Below, piece by piece: positions 1 through 12,222 of a stretch of DNA of 64,000 bases; the first letter of the stretch is position 1; every line of letters begins with the position of its first letter. The notes beneath the pieces are model-generated. The model was not told the origin of the DNA. It did no database searches and worked only from the letters and a program-made list of their open reading frames with translations. The translations under genes were made by a program, and so were the position numbers. This DNA comes from Tragulus kanchil (Eukaryota > Chordata > Mammalia > Artiodactyla > Tragulidae): NCBI GenBank assembly GCA_022376925.1, contig JAIOJX010000032.1, positions 100,370,794-100,434,793 of the forward strand, read 5' to 3'.

Positions 1-1394
1 CCCGATTACCCTGGGATGCCAGTCTCTTCTCTACTGTAAAGGCTACTGGGGACCAGAAGCCAGCACAACATCACTAAGAAGAGGCGTCACTAAGAATCTA
101 ATCCAGCTCTCTCCGACCCTAAAGCTAGGGTGACCTAGTTTATCCTTCAAACTGGGTCACTTTGAAAGGGAAAGGGTTGTTGCTATTAATAATTATGTCA
201 GAACAGTAGGTAGGAACAGGAGTGATCTTAGGCAGACGAGGGTGCAGGCCCACCCTACCCACTCACAAGGAATGGTCTTCCCACTGAGCCCAGCTGTCTC
301 TTAAGACCAGAGCACAGTGAGATTTCAAACAGATGGCAGGAGCTCTCCATCCACTTTGTTCCTGAAACTCTCTGCCAGCCATACTACCTGTGCTAAAACA
401 AAGACAGTAGTGCCCCAGGATGCTGGTGCCCTGGCGCATGCCTGCTCCTTCAGTGGGCATAAATCAGCTTCCTTGGAGCTCTGGGATGTTGGAAAAAAAT
501 GGGATTCCAGGGTATCTGTTAACTGCTGCCTATGCAAGTCTATCCTTATTCCTCTAATACAGATCATTAACATCCATAGACCCTTAATGACAGCGTCTCT
601 AATGAGCAGAGCTGTAATATACAGTTTCCCCATAAATCTCCCTTGAGGCTGACTTTCATTCTCTCCTGGTACAGTAAGTCCATGTTTCTGGATATACCAT
701 CATGCTGAGGCTCTTTCGTTCTCCCTAACTGCTGTTTTGGTGGTTGCAGAAGAGTAATGAGTGAACTCTGGCTGTGAAAAAAGGAGAGAGAGAGAGATAC
801 GTAAATGGTCATGGAGAACTAGAAAATACAGATCAGTGACAGTTCCAGCCCACAGTAGGAAAAGCCCATTTTGTGATGACTTAGAAAGGAGGCAAGAAAT
901 AAGTATTTGCAGAGTCCTTATGGAGGACCAGGGAGCATGTGCAGTGGTTAGCAAGCTACGTCTCGTTCAGTGATTCCCATATACCACATTGCCAAACAGT
1001 CACTGTTGACACTTCTGTTTGGCCTTGTGGCAGGTGGAGTCTTAGTTCCCCGACCAGGGGTCAGACCTCTGCATTGGAAGGTGAAGTCTTAGCCACTGGG
1101 CCACCAGGGAAGTTCCTGGTGACACTTTTGAAAACACAACTTTCTCGGCCCCCACCCTACAGATCTGCTTTTGTAAGGCTTGCATGTATTTACATGTAAA
1201 GGGAGATTGAGAAAGTCTCCCCAGTGGATTCCAATTTTTCACATTTATCTAGTTTAATTAACATGTCAACCATTATTTTTTTCCCCTATTTTGTGGATGA
1301 GAAGACAGGTTTCATTGCTAAGGGGAGAGGGAAATAAAGTCCACTGATGCTGGAGGAGGCCTCTGCTTCTCTGCCCGTGCTTAAGGAAAGGCTC
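1..1394 (+). other. DAB1: DAB1 intron, left edge of window
   Basis: No exon is seen here. The stretch is ordinary intronic sequence. The only recognisable element is a SINE fragment at 1019-1117, listed separately. Open frames on both strands are short and resemble nothing I know. Confidence 0.6.
1019..1117 (-). mobile_element. CHR-type tRNA-derived SINE fragment
   Basis: Read on the minus strand it begins with the typical artiodactyl SINE head (CTTCCCTGGTGGCCCAGTGG) and continues to a degenerate B-box-like region and the motif GGTCGGGGAACTAAGACTCC. It is strongly diverged and truncated, so it is an old insertion. Confidence 0.7.
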
Positions 1395-1752
1395 CTGGGT
1401 TTTTTTTGTTTGTTTTTTTTTTGGTTTTTTAAAAGATTTATTTATTTATTTATTTTTGGGCGGGGGTCGGGTTGGGGAGGGAGGCAGCGGGCGGGCCACT
1501 TCTATTGGTCTTTCATTTCTCTATTTTCATCCATCTTTGTTCTTTGGCTCCTGTGGGCCTCCCATCGCGGTGGCATCTGTCATTACAGAGCGCCAGCTCT
1601 GTGCGCATGTGCTCCAGAGCTCCGGCTCAGTAATTGGACACATCGGTCCAGCCGCTCCGCGGCACGTGGGATCTTCCCAGGCCAGGGATCCAACCGGCGC
1701 CCCTTGCACTGCAAGGTGGTGTCCTTACCCACTGGACCACCAGGGGAAGCCC
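1395..1752 (-). mobile_element. CHR-like SINE, long-tailed form, copy 1
   Basis: On the minus strand it has the tRNA-like head (GCTTCCCCTGGTGGTCCAGT), a GGTTGGATCCC B-box variant, the GGAGCTCTGGAGC hairpin body, the block GACCAATAGAAGTGG, a GC-rich stretch and an (AAAT)n/poly(A) tail, which appears as the T-rich run at 1397-1456. The 9-bp direct repeat GAAAGGCTC at 1386-1394 and 1753-1761 is a candidate target-site duplication. The false-looking duplication 1749-3988 begins at the right edge of this element. Confidence 0.85.
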
Positions 1753-3988
1753 GAAAGGCTCGTGTTAAGGAGCCATTCACAGGGGCTGTTTACGCTCACT
1801 TTTTGCCCCTCTTTCTCCAGCCTCCACCTCCCATTTTTCAACCTGGCACAGAGACCTGTCACCATGTCATCACTTCTGTCAGCATGTCATCTTCTTCTGA
1901 GCAGGTCAGCTGCTGCCTTATCTTCCATGTTACTACTCCTTTTCCACCATCGCATGCCATCAACCCATTGCTTTTTTCCACTTTCCTGTATCTGTAATCT
2001 CAAAGCCTGGTCTCTGGCTGTCTCTAGGCAGTGGTCTCCACGGTCACCTCGAAAGTCCTAGCCCCTTACCCCATCATCACTGGAGGGCTAGCCCTTGCAG
2101 TGCAACTGGGTCATGGTCCTCTGGAGAGGATGGCAGTGGACTTGGCGGTGTGGGCTCCTGAACTGCCTGGCCACCCCTACATGGCTGCTCCTTCCAAACC
2201 CCTTACCTTGACCTTGTTGTAAAACACACAGGTATCTTACACCTTTTGTTCTCCTTGCCCTAGTTTAGTGGTTAAGAACATTCACTTACTTTAAAGTTCA
2301 CTCACTTTGGCAAAAAGTGAGTGCTAGCTCTGCTATTTACTAGCTGTTTGACCTTAGGCAAGTTCATTGACCCTTCTGTGCCTCAGTTCCCTCGTCTGAA
2401 AGTGAGGATAGCAATAGCACCTACATTTGCTGTGGTAATTAGATGAGTTATGATCTGAATGCATCTTAGAATGATGTCTGGTTCATGGAGAGAAACTTCC
2501 ACCTAAGTATCAGCTATTATGATTATCGTCATCCTTGATCCCTGCTTGGCCAAGAACAGATAAGGTCTTAATATTACTACTTAGCCCCTTCCTTCCTCTT
2601 TAGACCAGAGTGGACTGTTTGGGGTATGGTCTATAAATAGAGTCAGTATTTCTTAGAATGACTGGATGTCAAGGTGTGAAAGAGAGAGAGATCAAGAGTT
2701 AAGTGTATATAGTAGGAAATTTTATGGATCGACCAAAACCAGGAATAATAATCTCAACCACGTGTGACCAATCCAGAACTAGATGAAATCAAGAAGTCTT
2801 TCATAGAACAGATATAACAAGGATGTAGCTGAAGAGGTATCTGCTGATGGAATCTGCATTTGGATCTTGCCCGAAAGGCTCGTGTTAAGGAGCCATTCAC
2901 AGGGGCTGTTTACGCTCACTTTTTGCCCCTCTTTCTCCAGCCTCCACCTCCCATTTTTCAACCTGGCACAGAGACCTGTCACCATGTCATCACTTCTGTC
3001 AGCATGTCATCTTCTTCTGAGCAGGTCAGCTGCTGCCTTATCTTCCATGTTACTACTCCTTTTCCACCATCGCATGCCATCAACCCATTGCTTTTTTCCA
3101 CTTTCCTGTATCTGTAATCTCAAAGCCTGGTCTCTGGCTGTCTCTAGGCAGTGGTCTCCACGGTCACCTCGAAAGTCCTAGCCCCTTACCCCATCATCAC
3201 TGGAGGGCTAGCCCTTGCAGTGCAACTGGGTCATGGTCCTCTGGAGAGGATGGCAGTGGACTTGGCGGTGTGGGCTCCTGAACTGCCTGGCCACCCCTAC
3301 ATGGCTGCTCCTTCCAAACCCCTTACCTTGACCTTGTTGTAAAACACACAGGTATCTTACACCTTTTGTTCTCCTTGCCCTAGTTTAGTGGTTAAGAACA
3401 TTCACTTACTTTAAAGTTCACTCACTTTGGCAAAAAGTGAGTGCTAGCTCTGCTATTTACTAGCTGTTTGACCTTAGGCAAGTTCATTGACCCTTCTGTG
3501 CCTCAGTTCCCTCGTCTGAAAGTGAGGATAGCAATAGCACCTACATTTGCTGTGGTAATTAGATGAGTTATGATCTGAATGCATCTTAGAATGATGTCTG
3601 GTTCATGGAGAGAACTTCCACCTAAGTATCAGCTATTATGATTATCGTCATCCTTGATCCCTGCTTGGCCAAGAACAGATAAGGTCTTAATATTACTACT
3701 TAGCCCCTTCCTTCCTCTTTAGACCAGAGTGGACTGTTTGGGGTATGGTCTATAAATAGAGTCAGTATTTCTTAGAATGACTGGATGTCAAGGTGTGAAA
3801 GAGAGAGAGATCAAGAGTTAAGTGTATATAGTAGGAAATTTTATGGATCGACCAAAACCAGGAATAATAATCTCAACCACGTGTGACCAATCCAGAACTA
3901 GATGAAATCAAGAAGTCTTTCATAGAACAGATATAACAAGGATGTAGCTGAAGAGGGTATCTGCTGATGGAATCTGCATGGGATCTTG
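1749..3988. repeat. Tandem duplication 1 (copies 1749-2868 and 2869-3988)
   Basis: Copy B repeats copy A at an offset of 1120 bp with almost no internal differences. The last 40 bases of A differ from B by small changes (GAAGAGGTAT against GAAGAGGGTAT, and GCATTTGGATC against GCATGGGATC), then B starts abruptly. B overlaps the next duplication, so 3657-3988 also recurs at about 4711-5045. This is best read as an unmerged contig overlap. Confidence 0.95.
2260..2490 (+). repeat. MIR-type SINE fossil (false copy at 3380-3610)
   Basis: The stretch contains the MIR core pattern: GCTCTGCTATTTACTAGCTG, a GACCTTAGGCAAGTT block, then TGTGCCTCAGTTCCCTCGTC and a short run of A/T-rich 3' sequence. It is old and diverged, and it is copied by duplication 1. 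Confidence 0.75.
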
Positions 3989-5769
3989 CTGAATATGCCA
4001 TCCTCTGGCCTCGGCTCCATGGTCTTCAGGGATGGGTTACCCAGCATCAGAGAACAAACAACAGAGGAAGGCGGAGATCAGAGTACAGACATCAAAGTGA
4101 CACGCATAGTGTTTCCTTGTCCCTGTCGTAGTATGTACAAAGGTCCCTTTTGTTTTAATCTTTTTGTTTCTACAATACTGGAAGGTTCCTCCTAGAACTG
4201 GTCTGTTTGAACATTCTTTCCTTCCTCCTACAAATAGGGTCCAGTGTCCTTCTTGTGTCACATAAAGATGTAGGTGCTGTACAGGTCAGACTGGGTCCCG
4301 TCCCTCGCGCAGTTCACATCTCATGGGAGAAGGATGCCAGCAAGCAAGTAAACAGACATACAGTGCATGAGTGCTAGCCATAGAACCAAACAGGGAAATG
4401 TGACAAGACTTGAGTCCTAGGACGTTAGGTAGGTTACCAGTCAGAGGAAGTCTCTAGGAATGTGACACCTGAGCCAAGGTGTGAACTATGAGAAGAAACC
4501 AAGCAGATGGGGAGTGGGATCAGGACAGGAAAAGGTAGGGGTAAAGGCCTGGGGCAGGAATGTTCTAGGGGTCCAGGGGGGGACAGAGAGAAAGCTGGTG
4601 TTGGTCAGCATGTGGTGGGAAAGGGGAGAGTGGTAGAGGATGAGTTCAGACTCAGAGGCGGCAGCTGAATGTGAAAAACAGTATAGACAGGGATAAGGAC
4701 TTTGAATTTTATCCCTGCTTGGCCAAGAACAGATAAGGTCTTAATATTACTACTTAGCCCCTTCCTTCCTCTTTAGACCAGAGTGGACTGTTTGGGGTAT
4801 GGTCTATAAATAGAGTCAGTATTTCTTAGAATGACTGGATGTCAAGGTGTGAAAGAGAGAGAGAGATCAAGAGTTAAGTGTATATAGTAGGAAATTTTAT
4901 GGATCGACCAAAACCAGGAATAATAATCTCAACCACGTGTGACCAATCCAGAACTAGATGAAATCAAGAAGTCTTTCATAGAACAGATATAACAAGGATG
5001 TAGCTGAAGAGGGTATCTGCTGATGGAATCTGCATGGGATCTTGCTGAATATGCCATCCTCTGGCCTCGGCTCCATGGTCTTCAGGGATGGGTTACCCAG
5101 CATCAGAGAACAAACAACAGAGGAAGGCGGAGATCAGAGTACAGACATCAAAGTGACACGCATAGTGTTTCCTTGTCCCTGTCGTAGTATGTACAAAGGT
5201 CCCTTTTGTTTTAATCTTTTTGTTTCTACAATACTGGAAGGTTCCTCCTAGAACTGGTCTGTTTGAACATTCTTTCCTTCCTCCTACAAATAGGGTCCAG
5301 TGTCCTTCTTGTGTCACATAAAGATGTAGGTGCTGTACAGGTCAGACTGGGTCCCGTCCCTCGCGCAGTTCACATCTCATGGGAGAAGGATGCCAGCAAG
5401 CAAGTAAACAGACATACAGTGCATGAGTGCTAGCCATAGAACCAAACAGGGAAATGTGACAAGACTTGAGTCCTAGGACGTTAGGTAGGTTACCAGTCAG
5501 AGGAAGTCTCTAGGAATGTGACACCTGAGCCAAGGTGTGAACTATGAGAAGAAACCAAGCAGATGGGGAGTGGGATCAGGACAGGAAAAGGTAGGGGTAA
5601 AGGCCTGGGGCAGGAATGTTCTAGGGGTCCAGGGGGGGACAGAGAGAAAGCTGGTGTTGGTCAGCATGTGGTGGGAAAGGGGAGAGTGGTAGAGGATGAG
5701 TTCAGACTCAGAGGCGGCAGCTGAATGTGAAAAACAGTATAGACAGGGATAAGGACTTTGAATTTTATC
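3657..5769. repeat. Tandem duplication 2 (copies 3657-4714 and 4711-5769)
   Basis: The offset is 1054-1056 bp, the shortest of the set. Copy B carries one extra GA in the GAGAGA run near 4858. The junction is at ATCCCTGCTTGGCC (4711), where copy A's 3' end TTTGAATTTTATCC meets the start of B. The copies are otherwise nearly identical. Confidence 0.95.
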
Positions 5770-7731
5770 CCACATGTTATGGAAGACAGTGAAGGGGTTT
5801 CCTCAAGACAGTGAACTTCAGCTGATATTTTTAAAATATCACTCTGGCTGCTGTGTGGGAGATGAACGTAAGCAGGGAAGTGTGAGAAGCAGCAGTTCAG
5901 GCAAAGAAGAACACTACCAAAGAGAGGGAGAGGGGCAGACAGAGTCAGAGTACGTCCTAGAGATGGAGTCAGCATTTCTTAAAGGGTGATTGGATGTCAG
6001 GGTATGGAAGTGAGGGGAGTGGGTGATAACTTTTACATGGGTGTTGGTGACTTTGTTGTGTCCAACTCTTTGCAACCCCATAGACTGTAGCCTGCCAGGC
6101 TCCTCTGTCCGTGGAATTCTCCAGTCAAGAATGCTGGCGTGGGTTGTCATTCCCTTCTTTGGGGGATCTTCCTGACCCAGGGATTGAACCCAAGCCTCCT
6201 GCATTGCAGGTAGATTTTTTATCATCTAAGCAACATGGAAGTCCCATATAGAAATCATAAGACAAAGAAAGAACAGACTTGGGGCAATCAAAAACTCTTT
6301 GAACAGGTTTAGTCTGAGAGTCTGAACAGTGTGGGATACAATCGTTCCATCATGCGCTGGGAAGAGGGTAAAGCCAGGTATCAGCTGGGCTTCGAGCAGG
6401 AAGGAATGTCAGAGACTGGCTGCCCCCCTTGAAGCGCTGATGGATCTCGCTCATGGGAAGGGCTTGAATTCAGAAGAAAATGCCATCTAGATAGAGCTAG
6501 AAGAAGAGCATATTCCTGTTCTTATAACTGTTTCTGGAACACCTCCTAGTATTTCTTTGGAATTAGAACCAGCATCATTTACACTGATGATGAAGTCTTG
6601 TTCAGTCAAATGACAGTGGATATGACAACCTTTCTGGAGTTGACAATGGGGAGTGGGATCAGGACAGGAAAAGGTAGGGGTAAAGGCCTGGGGCAGGAAT
6701 GTTCTAGGGGTCCAGGGGGGGACAGAGAGAAAGCTGGTGTTGGTCAGCATGTGGTGGGAAAGGGGAGAGTGGTAGAGGATGAGTTCAGACTCAGAGGCGG
6801 CAGCTGAATGTGAAAAACAGTATAGACAGGGATAAGGACTTTGAATTTTATCCCACATGTTATGGAAGACAGTGAAGGGGTTTCCTCAAGACAGTGAACT
6901 TCAGCTGATATTTTTAAAATATCACTCTGGCTGCTGTGTGGGAGATAAAGCGTAAGCAGGGAAGTGTGAGAAGCAGCAGTTCAGGCAAAGAAGAACACTA
7001 CCAAAGAGAGGGAGAGGGGCAGACAGAGTCAGAGTACGTCCTAGAGATGGAGTCAGCATTTCTTAAAGGGTGATTGGATGTCAGGGTATGGAAGTGAGGG
7101 GAGTGGGTGATAACTTTTACATGGGTGTTGGTGACTTTGTTGTGTCCAACTCTTTGCAACCCCATAGACTGTAGCCTGCCAGGCTCCTCTGTCCGTGGAA
7201 TTCTCCAGTCAAGAATGCTGGCGTGGGTTGTCATTCCCTTCTTTGGGGGATCTTCCTGACCCAGGGATTGAACCCAAGCCTCCTGCATTGCAGGTAGATT
7301 TTTTATCATCTAAGCAACATGGAAGTCCCATATAGAAATCATAAGACAAAGAAAGAACAGACTTGGGGCAATCAAAAACTCTTTGAACAGGTTTAGTCTG
7401 AGAGTCTGAACAGTGTGGGATACAATCGTTCCATCATGCGCTGGGAAGAGGGTAAAGCCAGGTATCAGCTGGGCTTCGAGCAGGAAGGAATGTCAGAGAC
7501 TGGCTGCCCCCCTTGAAGCGCTGATGGATCTCGCTCATGGGAAGGGCTTGAATTCAGAAGAAAATGCCATCTAGATAGAGCTAGAAGAAGAGCATATTCC
7601 TGTTCTTATAACTGTTTCTGGAACACCTCCCTAGTATTTCTTTGGAATTAGAACCAGCATCATTTACACTGATGATGAAGTCTTGTTCAGTCAAATGACA
7701 GTGGATATGACAACCTTTCTGGAGTTGACAA
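5563..7731. repeat. Tandem duplication 3 (copies 5563-6648 and 6646-7731)
   Basis: The offset is 1083-1084 bp. Copy A ends in TCTGGAGTTGACAAT and runs straight into GGGGAGTGGGATCAGG, which also occurs at 4509 and 5565. Small internal differences include GAGATGAACG against GAGATAAAGCG near 5862/6945 and CCTCCTAG against CCTCCCTAG near 6543/7627. Confidence 0.95.
6041..6245 (-). mobile_element. Bov-A2/ART2-type ruminant SINE (false copy at 7125-7329)
   Basis: The plus strand reads as the reverse complement of a ruminant SINE: GTGTCCAACTCTTTGCAACC, then GTGGAATTCTCCAGTCAAGA, then GACCCAGGGATTGAACCC and GCATTGCAGGTAGATT. This family is characteristic of ruminants. The second copy comes from duplication 3. 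Confidence 0.88.
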
Positions 7732-9579
7732 TAGCAAATGCCCTGTCTCTGTGAATGAGTTAGTGTATGTGTGTGTGCACGCACACCCGTACATGCTGAG
7801 CATTTAAAAACACCATATGGACTACCATACCCTCTGCCTTGTAAATCATGCTATCACCAAGTTTCTTTCTGTTCAGTTTTCTGTTCTCTTGTATAAACAA
7901 ATGCCTCCATTTACTCTATTTTTTGACTCAGTTCAGTGCATTTCTTTTTGTGTGCTAGCCACTGGGGTATTTAGACATCAGGAATATAAAAATGAGTAAG
8001 GTACAGCTTATTCATCTTAGTGTCATCAGGTGATCATCTGTAGTGGAGAAGAAACCATTATAACCTGTGTGATGCCCAGAGGAGGATCATCTCATTGATC
8101 CTAAGGAAGGCTTGGAATAGGTAACTAGACCCAAGTCTCCAGAATCTCCTGATGAATGAGGACGAGAAGGGCAGCCAATCACAAGGAGTGGCTTCTACCA
8201 ATGCCGGAGAGGGTAAGGAATAAAACAGACCGAGAGACCTGATAAGAGAGCAAGTGAAATCATGACACAGAGTTACAGACTATTTATAGGTTGGACAATT
8301 AATCTGAAACAATTCTAGATAGTGCTCGTGCACATTCCCCCGACTCCAAACCTGTAGGTTGCCTTCTAAGTCTAGTTTATTAGTGAACATTCCTTCCCTG
8401 AATCCTTGAGGTCTGTGAAGGATCCTGTTTCCTCGCTGTCTTACATGTGACCAAGCTCCTTAGGGCCCTTTGCTTCCAAAACTCTTTGAACAGGTTCAGT
8501 CTGAGAGTCTGAACAGTGTGGGATACAATCGTTCCATCATGCGCTGGGAAGAGGGTAAAGCCAGGTATCAGCTGGGCTTCGAGCAGGAAGGAATGTCAGA
8601 GACTGGCTGCCCCCCTTGAAGCGCTGATGGATCTCGCTCATGGGAAGGGCTTGAATTCAGAAGAAAATGCCATCTAGATAGAGCTAGAAGAAGAGCATAT
8701 TCCTGTTCTTATAACTGTTTCTGGAACACCTCCCTAGTATTTCTTTGGAATTAGAACCAGCATCATTTACACTGATGATGAAGTCTTGTTCAGTCAAATG
8801 ACAGTGGATATGACAACCTTTCTGGAGTTGACAATAGCAAATGCCCTGTCTCTGTGAATGAGTTAGTGTATGTGTGTGTGCACGCACACCCGTACATGCT
8901 GAGCATTTAAAAACACCATATGGACTACCATACCCTCTGCCTTGTAAATCATGCTATCACCAAGTTTCTTTCTGTTCAGTTTTCTGTTCTCTTGTATAAA
9001 CAAATGCCTCCATTTACTCTATTTTTTGACTCAGTTCAGTGCATTTCTTTTTGTGTGCTAGCCACTGGGGTATTTAGACATCAGGAATATAAAAATGAGT
9101 AAGGTACAGCTTATTCATCTTAGTGTCATCAGGTGATCATCTGTAGTGGAGAAGAAACCATTATAACCTGTGTGATGCCCAGAGGAGGATCATCTCATTG
9201 ATCCTAAGGAAGGCTTGGAATAGGTAACTAGACCCAAGTCTCCAGAATCTCCTGATGAATGAGGACGAGAAGGGCAGCCAATCACAAGGAGTGGCTTCTA
9301 CCAATGCCGGAGAGGGTAAGGAATAAAACAGACCGAGAGACCTGATAAGAGAGCAAGTGAAATCATGACACAGAGTTACAGACTATTTATAGGTTGGACA
9401 ATTAATCTGAAACAATTCTAGATAGTGCTCGTGCACATTCCCCCGACTCCAAACCTGTAGGTTGCCTTCTAAGTCTAGTTTATTAGTGAACATTCCTTCC
9501 CTGAATCCTTGAGGTCTGTGAAGGATCCTGTTTCCTCGCTGTCTTACATGTGACCAAGCTCCTTAGGGCCTTAGCTTCC
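7374..9579. repeat. Tandem duplication 4 (copies 7374-8476 and 8477-9579)
   Basis: The offset is 1103 bp. The end of copy A (GGGCCCTTTGCTTCC) is a slightly degraded version of GGGCCTTAGCTTCC at the end of B. Duplications 1 to 4 form a continuous chain from 1749 to 9579. The content is intronic, with a short GTGTGTGTGC/GCACGCACAC run near 7768 and no recognised gene. Confidence 0.95.
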
Positions 9580-10004
9580 TTGTTGTAAGCTGTGAGACAG
9601 GTTTCTCAGCCCTGACTTCTTGTCTCCTCTTAGTCTGTTTACCCATGAGAGGAGCTGTGATGGAAATTAAGGGACTAGACTAGGATTGGGACTTATGGGT
9701 TTCATCCCCGCTGTGCCACTGACATCATGATTTTGAAAACCTTGAATGCCTCCATTTCTTCATCTGAATGAAATACAGGGTTGAGGTGGGCTAGAGATGT
9801 ATACAGCCTCTTCTCATTCTACTCCTCTGCAGTTCTGTAATTCATAATACTGTCCAAAATGCCGTCAAATATATGCTACAAAACCATCACACTCTGAAAG
9901 GATGCTTCACTAAGTTGCTGACTTCGTATTTTACTCGCACATGGAGGTCTTACGGTGTCTCAGTCACGGTGCTCACTAAGCTCTCACCTTGAATCTTATT
10001 CAGG

Positions 10005-12222
10005 GAAATTCTGTCTTGGGAGGTGGGTAGTTCCCTGATTTTACAATAAAGAAAAATGCAAGAGATGGGTAAAGTAGTCAAGTTCAGATCGTATGGAAAT
10101 GGAAACCTGTTTTGGTCATTGGTAGAGGAGCCGGCTTCAGTCCTAGGAATGACACTGCCCCCGTGAAGGTGGCCCGCGGGCGGTGAAACGCTGCCCACGG
10201 TGCCCCTGCCATGCCTCTCCTCGGGCTCTGACCTGAGTGGCATCCTCCCTTTTCCTTCGCTCGAGTGTTACAGCTCAGAGAGGGGGCAGCACCCAGTCCT
10301 CTCGGTACTGGGCCCAGGCCTTTCTCAGAGTTACACACTCAGGAAGAGTTTATTAATTATGAAATGAATGCGTAAGACGTAAAATCTGCATTCTTCCAGA
10401 GAAGAAAAGGGAGAAACATGGTGCAGGCAACGGCTGTCGGAGCAGCAGGCAGAGCCCTCCGCAACTATTTTTTTCCTGTGCTGTGACATCTCTCCATTTG
10501 TGGCTTCCTCTGATTTGCTCTGCCTTCAGCCCAAGCCTCTGCGGCTCCTGCTTGATTTCAGCTCCATCCAATATTTCTTGTTACCGTTTGGGTGCCATCT
10601 GGACCGCGGGAGTAGCCTCTCCGAGAGAGACACAGCCGCAGAGAAGGAGCTGCCTGCCTGTCTGAGCCTCCCCCTGCCCTCCTCCCCAGGAGTGTGCTGA
10701 GAGCCTGTCAGCCGCTGACAGGAGCCAATTTCACTTTCCTGTGATGCTAATTCACCCCTTTTCAAAGTACTGAACTGGCGCCAGATCTTGTTAGGAGTTT
10801 TTGAAAAAACCCTTGAGTTTGTGCTAATGTGGAACTAGAAGAATAGATTTGTTAAAACACGGAGATGGAATCAAGAAAGAGAGAACGAAAAACAAATGAT
10901 GATAACCTTTGGGAGATCATCCCCCTTTGGTTTCTCATTGTCGCTATATGTTTAGACCTGGGCAGGTATGTTGGCAGCCAGTCAAGTAGCCAAGCCCTCC
11001 AGCAGCCTGCCCCTCACCCCACAGTGGAGCCACAGCAGGAAGGGGCCCACATTCTAAAAATCCTCCTGGCCACGTGTCAGAGCTTTGGGATGAGGTCACG
11101 GGTTGGGAGCAGGAATCTACAATTCTGTCTTGGGAGGTGGGTAGTTCCCTGATTTTACAATAAAGAAAAATGCAAGAGATGGGTAAAGTAGTCAAGTTCA
11201 GATCGTATGGAAATGGAAACCTGTTTTGGTCATTGGTAGAGGCCGGCTTCAGTCCTAGGAATGACACTGCCCCGTGAAGGTGGCCCGCGGGCGGTGAAAC
11301 GCTGCCCACGGTGCCCCTGCCATGCCTCTCCTCGGGCTCTGACCTGAGTGGCATCCTCCCTTTTCCTTCGCTCGAGTGTTACAGCTCAGAGGGCAGCACC
11401 CAGTCCTCTCGGTACTGGGCCCAGGCCTTTCTCAGAGTTACACACTCAGGAAGAGTTTATTAATTATGAAATGAATGCGTAAGACGTAAAATCTGCATTC
11501 TTCCAGAGAAGAAAAGGGAGAAACATGGTGCAGGCAACGGCTGTCGGAGCAGCAGGCAGAGCCCTCCGCAACTATTTTTTTCCTGTGCTGTGACATCTCT
11601 CCATTTGTGGCTTCCTCTGATTTGCTCTGCCTTCAGCCCAAGCCTCTGCGGCTCCTGCTTGATTTCAGCTCCATCCAATATTTCTTGTTACCGTTTGGGT
11701 GCCATCTGGACCGCGGGAGTAGCCTCTCCGAGAGAGACACAGCCGCAGAGAAGGAGCTGCCTGCCTGTCTGAGCCTCCCCCTGCCCTCCTCCCCAGGAGT
11801 GTGCTGAGAGCCTGTCAGCCGCTGACAGGAGCCAATTTCACTTTCCTGTGATGCTAATTCACCCCTTTTCAAAGTACTGAACTGGCGCCAGATCTTGTTA
11901 GGAGTTTTTGAAAAAACCCTTGAGTTTGTGCTAATGTGGAACTAGAAGAATAGATTTGTTAAAACACGGAGATGGAATCAAGAAAGAGAGAACGAAAAAC
12001 AAATGATGATAACCTTTGGGAGATCATCCCCCTTTGGTTTCTCATTGTCGCTATATGTTTAGACCTGGGCAGGTATGTTGGCAGCCAGTCAAGTAGCCAA
12101 GCCCTCCAGCAGCCTGCCCCTCACCCCACAGTGGAGCCACAGCAGGAAGGGGCCCACATTCTAAAAATCCTCCTGGCCACGTGTCAGAGCTTTGGGATGA
12201 GGTCACGGGTTGGGAGCAGGAT
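10005..12222. repeat. Tandem duplication 5 (copies 10005-11118 and 11119-12222)
   Basis: The offset drifts from 1114 to 1107 bp because the first 280 bases of copy B have lost seven bases (GAGGAGCC to GAGGCC, one C of a five-C run, and four bases of an AGAGAGGGGGC stretch). The rest is nearly identical. Base loss confined to the start of B fits a poor-quality sequence end. Confidence 0.95.
10704..10722. promoter_or_regulatory. Perfect 9-bp inverted repeat with two TGACAG motifs (false copy 11811-11829)
   Basis: The 19-mer CCTGTCAGCCGCTGACAGG has 9-bp arms around one central base. It is followed at once by GAGCCAATTTCAC. TGACAG is the core recognised by MEIS/PREP/TGIF homeodomain proteins, so two sites face each other. 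The surrounding 250 bases are GC-richer than most of the intron. A regulatory role is inference only. Confidence 0.35.

Noticed and set aside
1347..1997. 216-codon open frame on the plus strand
   Set aside because: Most of it is antisense SINE (1395-1752) translated. Similar frames occur over the other SINE copies at 20061, 31483 and 60275.
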